A stretch of 64,000 bases of DNA from Sunxiuqinia sp963678245 (lineage in GTDB: Bacteria; Bacteroidota; Bacteroidia; Bacteroidales; Prolixibacteraceae): assembly GCA_965140765.1 (NCBI GenBank), contig OZ223308.1:1-64000 (forward strand), in the 5' to 3' direction. Both the position numbers and the translations under genes were made by a program. Of this stretch, positions 53,778 to 63,321 are shown in pieces (position 1 is the stretch's first letter; every line of letters begins with the position of its first letter). The notes under the pieces are model-generated. The model made no database searches and was not told the DNA's origin. It saw only the letters and a list, made by a program, of their open reading frames with translations.

Positions 53778-56213
53778 CTAAAAACGATTCGATATAATTT
53801 CCATCAATTTTGTTTGGTTTATTGGCTTCGAAATATACTCATCGCATCCTGCTTCAATTGCCTTTTCCCGATCCTCCGATTGTGCGTAGGCTGTTTGCGC
53901 TAAGATAAATATGTCTTTGTTGAATTCACGTATTCGTCGCGTTGCCTCGTATCCATCTATGCCAGGCATTTTAATATCCATTAGAACGATGTCTAGTTCC
54001 GAATTATTACGGCACATCTCCACGGCTTCAGTCCCCGTTTTTGCAATTATCACCTCTTCTTTATATTTCTGAAGCACGGCCTCTAAGTACATCACAACAA
54101 GCTCGTCATCGTCAACAATAAGTACTTTTAATCCACTTTTTACAGCTGGTTGTTTTTTCGAACCTATCGTGTTCTTTTCATCAATTTCGTTATTGTTTGT
54201 TTCGTAAGGAATTGTAAAGTAAAACTGAGAACCGACTCCTTCCACACTTTCCACCCAAATATATCCACCTAACATTTCGGCATAAGCTTTCGAAATAGCC
54301 AATCCCAATCCTGATCCTTGATAAACGTTTTTATCTTCGATATCGGCTTGAACAAAACGATTAAATATGGCTTCCTGTCTTTCCTTTGGAATGCCGATAC
54401 CCGTATCCTTCACATAAAACTCGAGTTTCGTATCGTTGTTTTTTTTATTGATCGAATAGCCAAACTCAATACTGCCGACATGAGTGTATTTTATTGCGTT
54501 TTTGATGAAGTTGGTGAGTATCGAATTTATCTTCTCTTTATCTGATTTAAAACTAGCTTGTTGGTCAGTAGGCCGATTTGCAATGGAAAACCGGAGGTTC
54601 TTTTTTTTCGTTTCGGGCAGGAAAAATTCATAAAGTTCTTCCAATTGATTGTTCAAATTAATCTCAGAAATTTTAACCTCAACTTGCCCCGATTCAATTT
54701 TTGAGATATCAACAATGTCGTTAATGGTACTTAGCATGCGGTGTCCACTTTTTTCAATAATGTCAATAAATCTTTCTTTCTGTTTACCAGTAAGTTTTGG
54801 GTTTTTCAGAAGGCTTGTAAAACCCAGAATGCCATTCATGGGTGTCCGAATCTCATGACTCATGTTAGCGAGAAAGGCTGATTTTAGGCGGGTGCTTTCT
54901 TCTGCTTTTTCTTTGGCTTGTAGAAGTTCTTTCTCTGAATCTTTAATGCTCTGTATATCTGTGCATGTCCCAAACCACTTTACAATATCTCCCTTTTCAT
55001 CAAGGATAGGGACTCCTCGAACTAACCACCAAAAATACTCTCCATCCTTCCTTTGCAACCGGCACTCAATAGAATAATTATCATTGTTTTTAACTGCAGT
55101 ATTCCATGCATTCCACGCACGTTTCTGATCGTCAGGGTGGAAGGGTATATTCCAGCCGTCGCCGTAGCTTTCTTCCAAACTTAATCCGGTATAATCTACC
55201 CATTGTTTATTGAAATAGATGTTCATCCCATCAGGAAGCGTAATCCATACAATTTGGGGCATGGATTCTGCTAATAAGCGAAATTCTTTTTCACTTCTGA
55301 GTAATGCTTCCTGTGCTTTCTTTCGTTCGGTAATATCCTGGAATGATCCCGACATTCCGATACATTTTCCATCTCGCATTTCTGGTTTACCAATGGCATT
55401 CACCCACACCAAATTTCCTTTTGCAGTAATTAGGCGAGCTTCAAATTCATAAGCCACTCCTTCTTTTATCGCTTTCTCTACGCTATTCCTTACCAATGTT
55501 TGATCTTCCTCATGATAATAGGAGATGGCTTCATCAAGACTTGGGATAAAATCATCCGGCAATTCATGAATCCTTCCTGTTGTTCGACTCCAAATTACCT
55601 GATTCGATTTCAAATCTAATCGCCAGCCGCCCACTTTTGAGATTTCTCCGGTAAGATTAAGAAACTTCTCGCTTTCTTCGGCTCTTCGTTGAGCTTCAAC
55701 TAGATTAGTAATATTGGTAATAGCGATGCGTATGTAATTGTCTTTTTTCAGATTCGCTTCTAAATTTGCATAAACACATTTGCTCTTTGGTGTATTCAGT
55801 CTTAATTGACAAGATCTCGGTTCTCCCTTTTTCTGGATGTTTCGAATAAACAGATAAAAACGATCTTTGTCGTCCCAGTGTACGAAATTGGTTATTTTCT
55901 GATTTTCAAAGGTCTCCCTGGAACACTGAAGCATACTCGCGATTGTTTCATTTGCCTGCAAAACCAGTTGGTTTTTGTCAATTGAAATATAGCCTACCGG
56001 TGCGTGATTGTATAAGTCGGCAAAGTTTGCCCTTTCGTCTTCCAGCTCTTTTTGAAAACTTCTTAGTTCATCATTCTGCATTTCAAGCTCAATCCGGTGT
56101 ACTTCCAGCTCATAGACAATTTTCTGTATGTCGTGAGCCGACAAATTCGCAATGTCGGCGTATTTATCAGAAGCCAATTGCTCTGCCTCTTTTCTCAACT
56201 TCTTACTTTTCAT
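53778..56213 (-). CDS. PAS-domain hybrid sensor histidine kinase with receiver domain
   Basis: The 811-residue cytoplasmic sensor contains an N-terminal coiled coil (LEVHRIELEMQNDELRSFQK) and three PAS/PAC modules up to residue ~430 (the second and third end in GSFQDITERKKA and GTCTDIQSIKDSE). HisKA follows, with catalytic His in LANMSHEIRTPMNGILGF, then HATPase (NFIKNAIKYTH, DTGIGIPKERQEAIF, GSGLGLAISKAYAEML). A C-terminal receiver carries phospho-Asp in LMDIKMPGIDGYEAT and DDDE near its start. No membrane segment, so signals are likely cytoplasmic or relayed from the upstream partner. ATG at 56213 is preferred; it overlaps the stop of the upstream CheB/CheR kinase gene by 11 bp, so the two are translationally coupled. 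No output regulator is adjacent. Confidence 0.9.
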   Translation of the reverse strand: MKSKKLRKEAEQLASDKYADIANLSAHDIQKIVYELEVHRIELEMQNDELRSFQKELEDERANFADLYNHAPVGYISIDKNQLVLQANETIASMLQCSRETFENQKITNFVHWDDKDRFYLFIRNIQKKGEPRSCQLRLNTPKSKCVYANLEANLKKDNYIRIAITNITNLVEAQRRAEESEKFLNLTGEISKVGGWRLDLKSNQVIWSRTTGRIHELPDDFIPSLDEAISYYHEEDQTLVRNSVEKAIKEGVAYEFEARLITAKGNLVWVNAIGKPEMRDGKCIGMSGSFQDITERKKAQEALLRSEKEFRLLAESMPQIVWITLPDGMNIYFNKQWVDYTGLSLEESYGDGWNIPFHPDDQKRAWNAWNTAVKNNDNYSIECRLQRKDGEYFWWLVRGVPILDEKGDIVKWFGTCTDIQSIKDSEKELLQAKEKAEESTRLKSAFLANMSHEIRTPMNGILGFTSLLKNPKLTGKQKERFIDIIEKSGHRMLSTINDIVDISKIESGQVEVKISEINLNNQLEELYEFFLPETKKKNLRFSIANRPTDQQASFKSDKEKINSILTNFIKNAIKYTHVGSIEFGYSINKKNNDTKLEFYVKDTGIGIPKERQEAIFNRFVQADIEDKNVYQGSGLGLAISKAYAEMLGGYIWVESVEGVGSQFYFTIPYETNNNEIDEKNTIGSKKQPAVKSGLKVLIVDDDELVVMYLEAVLQKYKEEVIIAKTGTEAVEMCRNNSELDIVLMDIKMPGIDGYEATRRIREFNKDIFILAQTAYAQSEDREKAIEAGCDEYISKPINQTKLMEIISNRF

Positions 56214-59200
56214 AAGCACGTTCAGTTTTAGGGATTGTGAAATAAAACCGGCTTCCAACTCCCAATTCGCTCTCTACCCATATTTTGCCATGGAGCAACT
56301 TTATAAATTCCGCACAAAGTATTAAGCCCAACCCGGTTCCTTTCTCATTGGCAGTACCAGTCCCCGATAATTTGTTGTCGAGTTCAAACACTTTGTCGAG
56401 GTGTTTGCTCTCAATACCAATACCGGTATCTGATACCATAAACAGCATGTCATTTCCACTGCTTTGAGTTTCAATTTTCACGATTCCTTCCGGATGGGTG
56501 AATTTCAAAGCGTTGGAAATTAAATTCCGAAGTACTGTTTTCACCATCTCCTTATCGGCCAATATTAAATCGTCAGCGTTGATTACCGATTGTAGTCGAA
56601 TATTTTTTGAATTGGCAATAGGTTGCTTAATTAAATTAACTTCATCAATTAAGTCGGAAGGCTTAACTTTTACATAATCAGGTTCGATTGCTCCGGATTG
56701 TAATCTTGACCACTCCAGCAAATTATCCAATAGTTTGAATGCCAGTGTTGATGACTGATAAACCACTCCGGACAATTTCTGAACTTTTTCGGGCGAATAC
56801 GTCAAGGCATTTCGATTCAACATTTCGCTAAAACCAATAATTGAGTTAAACGGACTTTTTAAATCGTGTGCTATAATTGAAAAGAATTTATCCTTGGTCG
56901 CGTTCACTTCCTTTAATCGTGCCTCATTTTTTAAAAGCGATTGCTCGCTTTTCTCGGCTTGTTCTTTGGCATTCGTCAACTCCAATTCAGCTTGTTTCCG
57001 TTTGGTGATGTCACGAATTACACCGATAAGATATTTATTGCCTTTGGCATCAATAAAACGAGTTTTTCTAGTCGAGATTGTTTTCATTTCACCTCCTCTT
57101 ACAGTAAGCGATTCTTCTGTTATATTCTCTTGCCCGGTTGCAATAACCTGCTTATCAATTTTTAGAAAACCTGCTTGTTCTTCCAGAGCAACATCTTCGG
57201 CAAGTGTTTTTCCAATTACGTCAACTTCTGAAATACCGAAGATTTCACAAAAAGCACTATTAACCATGAGTAACCTGCTTTTATCGTCTTTTACGAAAAT
57301 GGGATCGCCAATATTGTTGATAATATCACGAAGGTACTTTTCGCTTTTCTCAGCTTTTTCTTTAGCCTGAATCATTTTGGTTTCGGCTTCTTTCAGTTTT
57401 GTAATATTTCGTATCACAACCTGAATAATCTCTTTTCCTTCAAGCAAGTATTTACATGGTGTCGCTTCGGCCAGAAAAAGCGATCCATCTTTTCTATGAA
57501 ACTTTGTCTCGACTAATAAAGATTCTTTCTTTTTCATCGTGTCCAAAACGTCTTCCGAATTGGGAAGCTCTTCTTTTGGATGCAAGTCGAACACTTTTTT
57601 CTGAAGAAATTCCTCCCTCGAATAACCAAACTCCGTAGTGGCTCTATCATTAACGTCAATGATATTCATTTCCAAGTCGTGGACAATAACTGAGTCGGGT
57701 GAGTTTTGAAAAAGTTGTCGGTATTTCTTTTCACTTGTTTCAATACGATCTTTTGCACTGATTAAATCGGCCTCAGCTTGCTTAACATCAGTAATATCGA
57801 AGCATAAGCCGATCATTCTTCTAGGTTTATCGTTTTCATAAATTGTGCTCCCTGCGGATTTGATCCAGCGAATGTCGCCATTAGGAAGAATAATTCTGTA
57901 ATTGCTTATTAGTTCGGTATTGTTCTTTAAGCTTTCCTCTATTTTTTTCGAAGCCAATTCAAGATCGTCAGGGTGTATCACCTTGTGCCATGCATCGAAA
58001 CCGGCTTCAGTTTCTTTCGACATTCCAAAGAGCTTTAAAAACTCATCCGACCAATAGAATGAATTGGTTTCGATATTCCAATCCCAGGTTCCTGCGTTGT
58101 TTAAATCCTGAGCTAGTATCAATCTGATTTCATTCTCTTCAGCATGCTCTTTGGCCTGAATTAGTTCCTTTTCGGCTGCTTTTAATCTGGTTACATCTAC
58201 AAACGTGATGACGACCCCGGTTACGACATTATCAAGTGTTCGATAAGGCATCATCCGGCAAATGTAACTCTTCTGAGTACTGTCAATCTCTTTCTCTACG
58301 GTGTTTAAGGTATTTACAACATGCTCTATGTCTTCTTTAAAATCGGGATAATTTAATTTTGTAACAAAATCTTCAATGGGCCGGTTAATGTCGCCCGCAA
58401 TTAAGTTTATAAATTCAGTTACTTTGGGGGTAAACTTCTTTATTTTTAAATCCACGTCCAGAAAAATTGTGGCGATCTCGGTATTCGTGAGCAGATTGTT
58501 AACATCATTATTTAAATCCGAGAGTTCAGCAATTTTATTCTGATGCTCGGTATTTACCGTAATGAGTTCCTCGTTGATTGATTGTAATTCTTCTTTTGAT
58601 GTCTCCAACTCTTCGTTGGTACTTTGCAGCTCTTCGTTCGACGATTGCAGCTCTTCGTTGGCCGCCTTTAATTCTTCGTTCGTTGTTTCGGATTGTTCGA
58701 TTACCGATTGCAGATATTCTTTTGTCTGCTTCAATTCCAGCTCCAACGTTTCAATATAATTGACATCATTGTTGCTAAAGTCGTGCATATCATCACTTAA
58801 AAACATTTCCGTCTCGGTAATATCTTCAAATACAATCAAAAACAAGTTCGACCCTTCGCTTTTAGGCTTAACAGGCTGTATATGGATATTAATAAACTTG
58901 TAAGTATTATCGGTTTTTAGGTGAAGTTTCTCCTCAACAACTGCTTTGTTTTCGCGAATTGCTTTGCTTAGTGCAACACGTAGCTTAACACGAATCCCGG
59001 GTTTTGCCATTTCCACCACATTCATATTAGCAACTCCTTGTACTGGCTCGAGATAGGCTGATGTTTTGCCTTTAAAAAAAAGAATATCCTGTTTGTTGTT
59101 CACCAAGACAGCAGCAGGAGTAAAATGCTCAATAATTTTGTTCTCTGTTATACTTTTCAAGGTCATTTTGTCTTCCGGAGCACTAACTTTCTCTATTTTA

Positions 59201-60735
59201 CCTTTATCTTTTACGGCAGGAGCAAACGAAGGCAGCCCACTCACGTAATCCCGTTTAGGAACAACGTCGTTTTTTTGATATAACTTCCATTTTTTGTCTT
59301 TTGTAGTAAAGATATCTCTGTTTTTACCCAGTGTTTCTGATGAACCCAAAAATAAGTAACCCCTGGAGTTCAGAGCATAATGAAAGGTGGAAATAGCTCT
59401 CTCCTGCAATTCATTAGACATATATATTAACAAATTGCGACAACTAACTAAATCAACTTTTGAAAACGGAGGATCTTTAACGACACTTTGCTCGGCAAAA
59501 ACAATGATGTCGCGCAAAGGCTTATTTACGACATAGACTTTATCTTCGAGGGTAAAATATTTTTGAAGATACTGTTCCGGGACATCAGCAGCAATATTCT
59601 CGGGATACACCGCTTGTCTGGCTTTATCAAGCGCGTTTCTATCAATATCGGTCGCAAAAATCTGTACCTTATAACCGTTTAGGGAATGTGTATCCATGAA
59701 TTCTTCAAACAGAATAGCGATCGAATAAGCTTCTTCCCCGGTGGAACAACCGGGAATCCAGATTCGAATGGGGACACCTTTCTTGATTTTCGAAAATAGT
59801 TCAGGTATTATTTCGCTGCTAAGTTTTTCGAACGCGTCACGATCTCTGAAGAAATTTGTTACGCCAATCAAAAAATCATGAAACAGAGTTTCTAACTCCG
59901 TTGCGTCTTTTTGCAGAACAGCAATGTAATCTTCAATTTTTGTAACATGTGCAATTTTCATCCTACGTTCGATACGCCGGATAATCGTATTGGGTTTATA
60001 GTACGAAAAATCATGACCGGTTTTTGTACTCAATAAATTAAATATATTGGTTAGGATATTATTACTATACTCCTCAGGAATAGGTATATTCCCAGTTTCA
60101 TCAGTAACGTAGCTTAAATAGTTCAGTAGTTTTTCCGACATTTTGTCGGCATCCAGAATATGATCTGCCAAACCTGTGGAAATTGCACTAACAGGCATTC
60201 CGTCGTACTTGGCATTTTCGGGTGTTTGCACAAATACAATTCCATTTCCTGACTTGATTGCTCTTACTCCCAGCGTGCCGTCGGTCCCCGTCCCCGATAA
60301 TATAATGCCTATGGCTCTGTCTTTCTTATCGTGCGCCAGCGATTTGAGAAAACTATCAATTGGCAACCGTAAGGTGCGTGGACGAGGCTGCGAACTCAAT
60401 ATCAGTTTATTGTTTTTCAAACTCACATCAGAACCCGGAGGGATGATATAAACTGTATCTGGCATTACTTCAACGCCGTCTATAATCTGCAAGACCTCCA
60501 TTTTGGTATAACGCTTGATTAAGTCGGCAAGAATACTTTTATGGTTCGGATCGAGGTGTTGGATAATTACAAAAGCAGCACCCGTGTTTGAAGGTATGTT
60601 TACGAAAAAACGCTCTAATGCTTCCAAACCTCCGGCTGAAGCTCCGATCCCTACAACGGGTAATACCTGGATATTTTCAGCTGGTACGAGAGAAGACTCC
60701 GCCTCGGTTGCTTTTTGTATTTCTTTCTTTTTCAT
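56203..60735 (-). CDS. CheB-CheR methylesterase/methyltransferase fused to PAS domains and a histidine kinase
   Basis: The protein has ~1510 residues. Residues 25-215 are a CheB methylesterase with catalytic S33 (GIGASAGGLEAL), H60 (IIQHLDPNHKS) and D152 (SGTGTDGTLG), but without a receiver domain. Residues ~225-480 are a CheR methyltransferase (PGCSTGEEAYSIA for SAM binding, VSCRNLLIYM). A long coiled coil made of NEELQS-type repeats follows, then about four PAS domains, HisKA (FFSIIAHDLKSPFNSIIGF) and HATPase (LISNALKFTHPEG, DTGIGIESKHLDKVF). This known architecture is usually linked to complex two-component signalling rather than chemotaxis. No chemoreceptor, cheA or cheW lies nearby. ATG at 60735 (MKKKEIQ) is preferred over 60831, which adds a non-conserved stretch. 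Confidence 0.9.
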   Translation of the reverse strand: MKKKEIQKATEAESSLVPAENIQVLPVVGIGASAGGLEALERFFVNIPSNTGAAFVIIQHLDPNHKSILADLIKRYTKMEVLQIIDGVEVMPDTVYIIPPGSDVSLKNNKLILSSQPRPRTLRLPIDSFLKSLAHDKKDRAIGIILSGTGTDGTLGVRAIKSGNGIVFVQTPENAKYDGMPVSAISTGLADHILDADKMSEKLLNYLSYVTDETGNIPIPEEYSNNILTNIFNLLSTKTGHDFSYYKPNTIIRRIERRMKIAHVTKIEDYIAVLQKDATELETLFHDFLIGVTNFFRDRDAFEKLSSEIIPELFSKIKKGVPIRIWIPGCSTGEEAYSIAILFEEFMDTHSLNGYKVQIFATDIDRNALDKARQAVYPENIAADVPEQYLQKYFTLEDKVYVVNKPLRDIIVFAEQSVVKDPPFSKVDLVSCRNLLIYMSNELQERAISTFHYALNSRGYLFLGSSETLGKNRDIFTTKDKKWKLYQKNDVVPKRDYVSGLPSFAPAVKDKGKIEKVSAPEDKMTLKSITENKIIEHFTPAAVLVNNKQDILFFKGKTSAYLEPVQGVANMNVVEMAKPGIRVKLRVALSKAIRENKAVVEEKLHLKTDNTYKFINIHIQPVKPKSEGSNLFLIVFEDITETEMFLSDDMHDFSNNDVNYIETLELELKQTKEYLQSVIEQSETTNEELKAANEELQSSNEELQSTNEELETSKEELQSINEELITVNTEHQNKIAELSDLNNDVNNLLTNTEIATIFLDVDLKIKKFTPKVTEFINLIAGDINRPIEDFVTKLNYPDFKEDIEHVVNTLNTVEKEIDSTQKSYICRMMPYRTLDNVVTGVVITFVDVTRLKAAEKELIQAKEHAEENEIRLILAQDLNNAGTWDWNIETNSFYWSDEFLKLFGMSKETEAGFDAWHKVIHPDDLELASKKIEESLKNNTELISNYRIILPNGDIRWIKSAGSTIYENDKPRRMIGLCFDITDVKQAEADLISAKDRIETSEKKYRQLFQNSPDSVIVHDLEMNIIDVNDRATTEFGYSREEFLQKKVFDLHPKEELPNSEDVLDTMKKKESLLVETKFHRKDGSLFLAEATPCKYLLEGKEIIQVVIRNITKLKEAETKMIQAKEKAEKSEKYLRDIINNIGDPIFVKDDKSRLLMVNSAFCEIFGISEVDVIGKTLAEDVALEEQAGFLKIDKQVIATGQENITEESLTVRGGEMKTISTRKTRFIDAKGNKYLIGVIRDITKRKQAELELTNAKEQAEKSEQSLLKNEARLKEVNATKDKFFSIIAHDLKSPFNSIIGFSEMLNRNALTYSPEKVQKLSGVVYQSSTLAFKLLDNLLEWSRLQSGAIEPDYVKVKPSDLIDEVNLIKQPIANSKNIRLQSVINADDLILADKEMVKTVLRNLISNALKFTHPEGIVKIETQSSGNDMLFMVSDTGIGIESKHLDKVFELDNKLSGTGTANEKGTGLGLILCAEFIKLLHGKIWVESELGVGSRFYFTIPKTERAYEK

Positions 60736-61307
60736 GTTCAGCCTGTTATTGTTTTTTTCTTTGTTATATTCGATCGAATAATAACCCGAAAAATTGACGT
60801 TCTCAATATATTGTAAGTATTCTTGCGCCAAAATTCAGAAATTTTATATCGATAATAATTCTTCTGTATGAAAGCAAGTCAAGCAATTTTTATGTACTCG
60901 TTTTTCCAAACCCCCTGCTTCTAAAGCAAACTCTTCTTCAAATCTAAAAAATTAACATCAGGTAAAATTAAGGTTTAAAGTCCTATTTAGTTTTTTGTTA
61001 CTGATCTTAAAAATATAAAAAAGGTTTGTAACTAGTCTGTTCTTCTGGTAATTATATTTAACAACTACATTTATTTCAAGAAGAACTCAACAAGCTGTTG
61101 CAATTAATAGGAATGAGTGTTTTCAAACATGTTCGATTATCCTCAGAGTTCTGTTGGCGTTATTCTGAAGAAAGAAGAATCGTGAATGTTAAAACAGTCA
61201 GGTGGAGTTTCATCTTCACCCCCACCCGATCCCATGGGTTCGCACATTCTCTTAATCAAAAGGCATATCGGATACTCCTTATTAGGCTGCTGATCAGGTG
61301 CAGGCTT
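60736..61307. other. Intergenic region, no recognised gene
   Basis: AT-rich near the kinase start, then a G/C-richer stretch with no supported coding frame. A plus-strand frame at 61098-61520 runs antisense to the GyrI-like pseudogene and is not a gene. Confidence 0.4.
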
Positions 61308-61789
61308 TTATTTTTTCCTGATCGGTATCCAAAACTCTTCTTCCGAATTAGAATCTTCACCGTGATATTTTTCTCCCATTCGGTCCAGATAAGGTCTGTC
61401 GTCCATTTCATAGATAGAGCCTGGCAGCCCAACCCCATAAATATATTGAAATGTTTTTTGTGCTTCACTGGGTTTCCCTTTGTATTGAAATATGGAATAT
61501 TGACCTTGAGGAACCACTAGTCGATCCATTTCTTCGGGAACTTCATCAAAGTCGGATACTTCAACTGCCGCCCACTTTTCTAACTCTTTTAACGGATTGA
61601 AATCGATAAAAAATGGGGATCATCATAAATGTCGATAGCATATAAATCCGAATTAATCGAATTCTTTATCACGTTTTTCCTTGACGAAAAGCTCTTCCAG
61701 AATTCAACCGTTTTATCATCTGAAAACGATATTCTTACTCGTTTCCCGATCAGTTTTTTTTCACTTTGTATTTAAATTCTTGGCTTCAT
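61308..61789 (-). pseudogene. GyrI-like effector-binding domain protein, disrupted
   Basis: Two frames combine into one GyrI-like (AraC effector-binding) domain. The first reads MKPRI, stop (TAA at 61772-61774), IQSEKKLIGKRVRISFSDDK, then WKSFSSRKNVIKNSINSDLY and YDDP. A shift of one base near 61608-61618 (run of A/T and GGGG) leads to FIDFNPLKELEKWAAVEVSD, VPEEMDRLVVPQGQYSIFQY and finally YLDRMGEKYHGEDSNSEEEF to the stop. The pattern WAAVEVSDFDxVP and SEEEFWIPI is diagnostic of the family, which binds small hydrophobic molecules. The internal stop and frameshift together argue for a real pseudogene; the frameshift alone could be a homopolymer error. An upstream ATG at 61828 is possible. Confidence 0.75.
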
Positions 61790-61872
61790 ATATGGCGTTC
61801 CAAACTCATCTTTAAAATCTGTCATCATTCATTTTACTTGCAAAAATACGATCCTCCAGCAAATCTAATTGC

Positions 61873-63321
61873 TCATTCGTCGATAAACTGAATGTAATGT
61901 TGGTAGCGTTCGAAAATTTGGCGTACATAGTTATACGGTTCTATTCCGCGAACATAACCATAGTTAACAACCGGATCGTTATAATTTTTGGGTAAACTTA
62001 ATTCTAGAATCATATCCTCAACATTCTCATCCCAAACATCAGGATCCAATCCCCTTTTCACAGCAAGGCTCTGGGCATCAATCACGTGATACAAACCGCA
62101 ATTATAAGCTGCCATCGTGAATTTAATCTTCTGGACAGAGTCTGCAAGGCTTTCAAAATTCTCCCGAATTTGTTTTAAATAGGTTATGCCCCCTTTTATA
62201 CTTTGCTCCGGGTTGGTTCTATCGGTAACTCCTAGCTCCTCAGCTGTAGCCGGCATGAGCTGCATCAATCCTAGTGCATCGGCCCAGGAGCTGTTATTCG
62301 GGTTAAATTTAGATTCCTGGTAGATCAGCGAAGTGACCAATCGCCAATCCCAATTTAGTTCCTTAGAATAAGTTTTTATCAAGTCGTCATACGGACTTAT
62401 TTCCTGATTATTCAAACTATAAAAATCACTTTTAACCCGTCGCCTGAAATCCCTGGTGTTTTTGAAATACTTGTTGTAAATCACATTATAATCCACTTCC
62501 TTTTTCAGTTCCTTCAACCACTCATTGGTAGCTTCAAGTAAATTAGGTGAGTTGTGGCGTGTTGCCCAACTTATTCGCTGCGAAAAACTAACCGGAACAT
62601 CAATATCTAAAATGGGGTAATACGAAGCCATAATGCTGGCGATATTCTGATCTGCAATGGTGTATTCAATATTTCCCCGAGCCACTTCTTTTATGATTTC
62701 GTCTGTCGCCATTTCCCCAGGAAGGGTATCCACGTAAATTTGTCCGCCAAGCTCCTCCGATAGATTTACAATTCTTTCGCTATAGGATGAATTGCGTCGG
62801 ATTGAAACGGTATCGTTTAAAAGTTCCATCGGATCCTCAATCAAAGCGTTTTCTAATGTATTCCAGTGCATGGTTCGCCAATTATCCGGTTTCTTTTGCA
62901 CGAGTACCTGTTTGGTCAAATATAAATAATCGGTGAAAGAGACTTCCCTTTTTCGAAGTGAGGTAATGGTTAATCCATGTGCCACTATATCTCCCTCGCC
63001 GGCATTGAGTTTTTCGAATAACTCGTCCACGTTTTTAACCACAATCAATTCAAGCGAAACGTCTAAATAATCCACAAATCTTTCCAGCAATTCATATTCA
63101 TAACCCATTGGGCGCCCGCGATAGAGAAAATAAGTCGTGCTGCTATAAACTGTTAAGGCTCTCAATTTGCCGGTCTCTTTGATCTCCTTTAAATCCCATT
63201 CTATTGGATTAGACTTTGACCTAGCTTTATCGTTTTTCTGTTCCTGCGAACAGCTCACAATAAGAAAGGACAGTATTAGTAATAGCCGGTAACGGAATTT
63301 AAAAGTTGTTTTTAAAATCAT
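61873..63321 (-). CDS. MltF-type membrane-bound lytic murein transglycosylase (lipoprotein)
   Basis: This enzyme cleaves peptidoglycan glycan strands to form 1,6-anhydro ends. The 482-residue lipoprotein has a signal ending in LIVSC (Cys24). A solute-binding-type domain (~50-290; LRALTVYSSTTYFLYRG, GYEYELLERFVDYL) resembles amino-acid receptors and acts as a regulatory module in MltF. The C-terminal goose-lysozyme-like SLT domain (~305-470) has catalytic E336 in IYQESKFNPN, GLMQLMPATA, and AAYNCGLYHV. It is intact. It stands alone downstream of a gene-free 680 bp and upstream of the GyrI-like pseudogene on the same strand. Family and activity are firm; symbol is not assigned because E. coli MltF is only distantly related in organism. 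Confidence 0.93.
   Translation of the reverse strand: MILKTTFKFRYRLLLILSFLIVSCSQEQKNDKARSKSNPIEWDLKEIKETGKLRALTVYSSTTYFLYRGRPMGYEYELLERFVDYLDVSLELIVVKNVDELFEKLNAGEGDIVAHGLTITSLRKREVSFTDYLYLTKQVLVQKKPDNWRTMHWNTLENALIEDPMELLNDTVSIRRNSSYSERIVNLSEELGGQIYVDTLPGEMATDEIIKEVARGNIEYTIADQNIASIMASYYPILDIDVPVSFSQRISWATRHNSPNLLEATNEWLKELKKEVDYNVIYNKYFKNTRDFRRRVKSDFYSLNNQEISPYDDLIKTYSKELNWDWRLVTSLIYQESKFNPNNSSWADALGLMQLMPATAEELGVTDRTNPEQSIKGGITYLKQIRENFESLADSVQKIKFTMAAYNCGLYHVIDAQSLAVKRGLDPDVWDENVEDMILELSLPKNYNDPVVNYGYVRGIEPYNYVRQIFERYQHYIQFIDE

Noticed and set aside
60736..60831. Longer N-terminus for the CheB-CheR kinase
   Set aside because: The added 32 residues look non-conserved and the CheB domain starts normally shortly after the ATG at 60735.
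61098..61520. 140-codon plus-strand frame
   Set aside because: It lies antisense to the GyrI-like pseudogene, whose translation is clearly a known domain.
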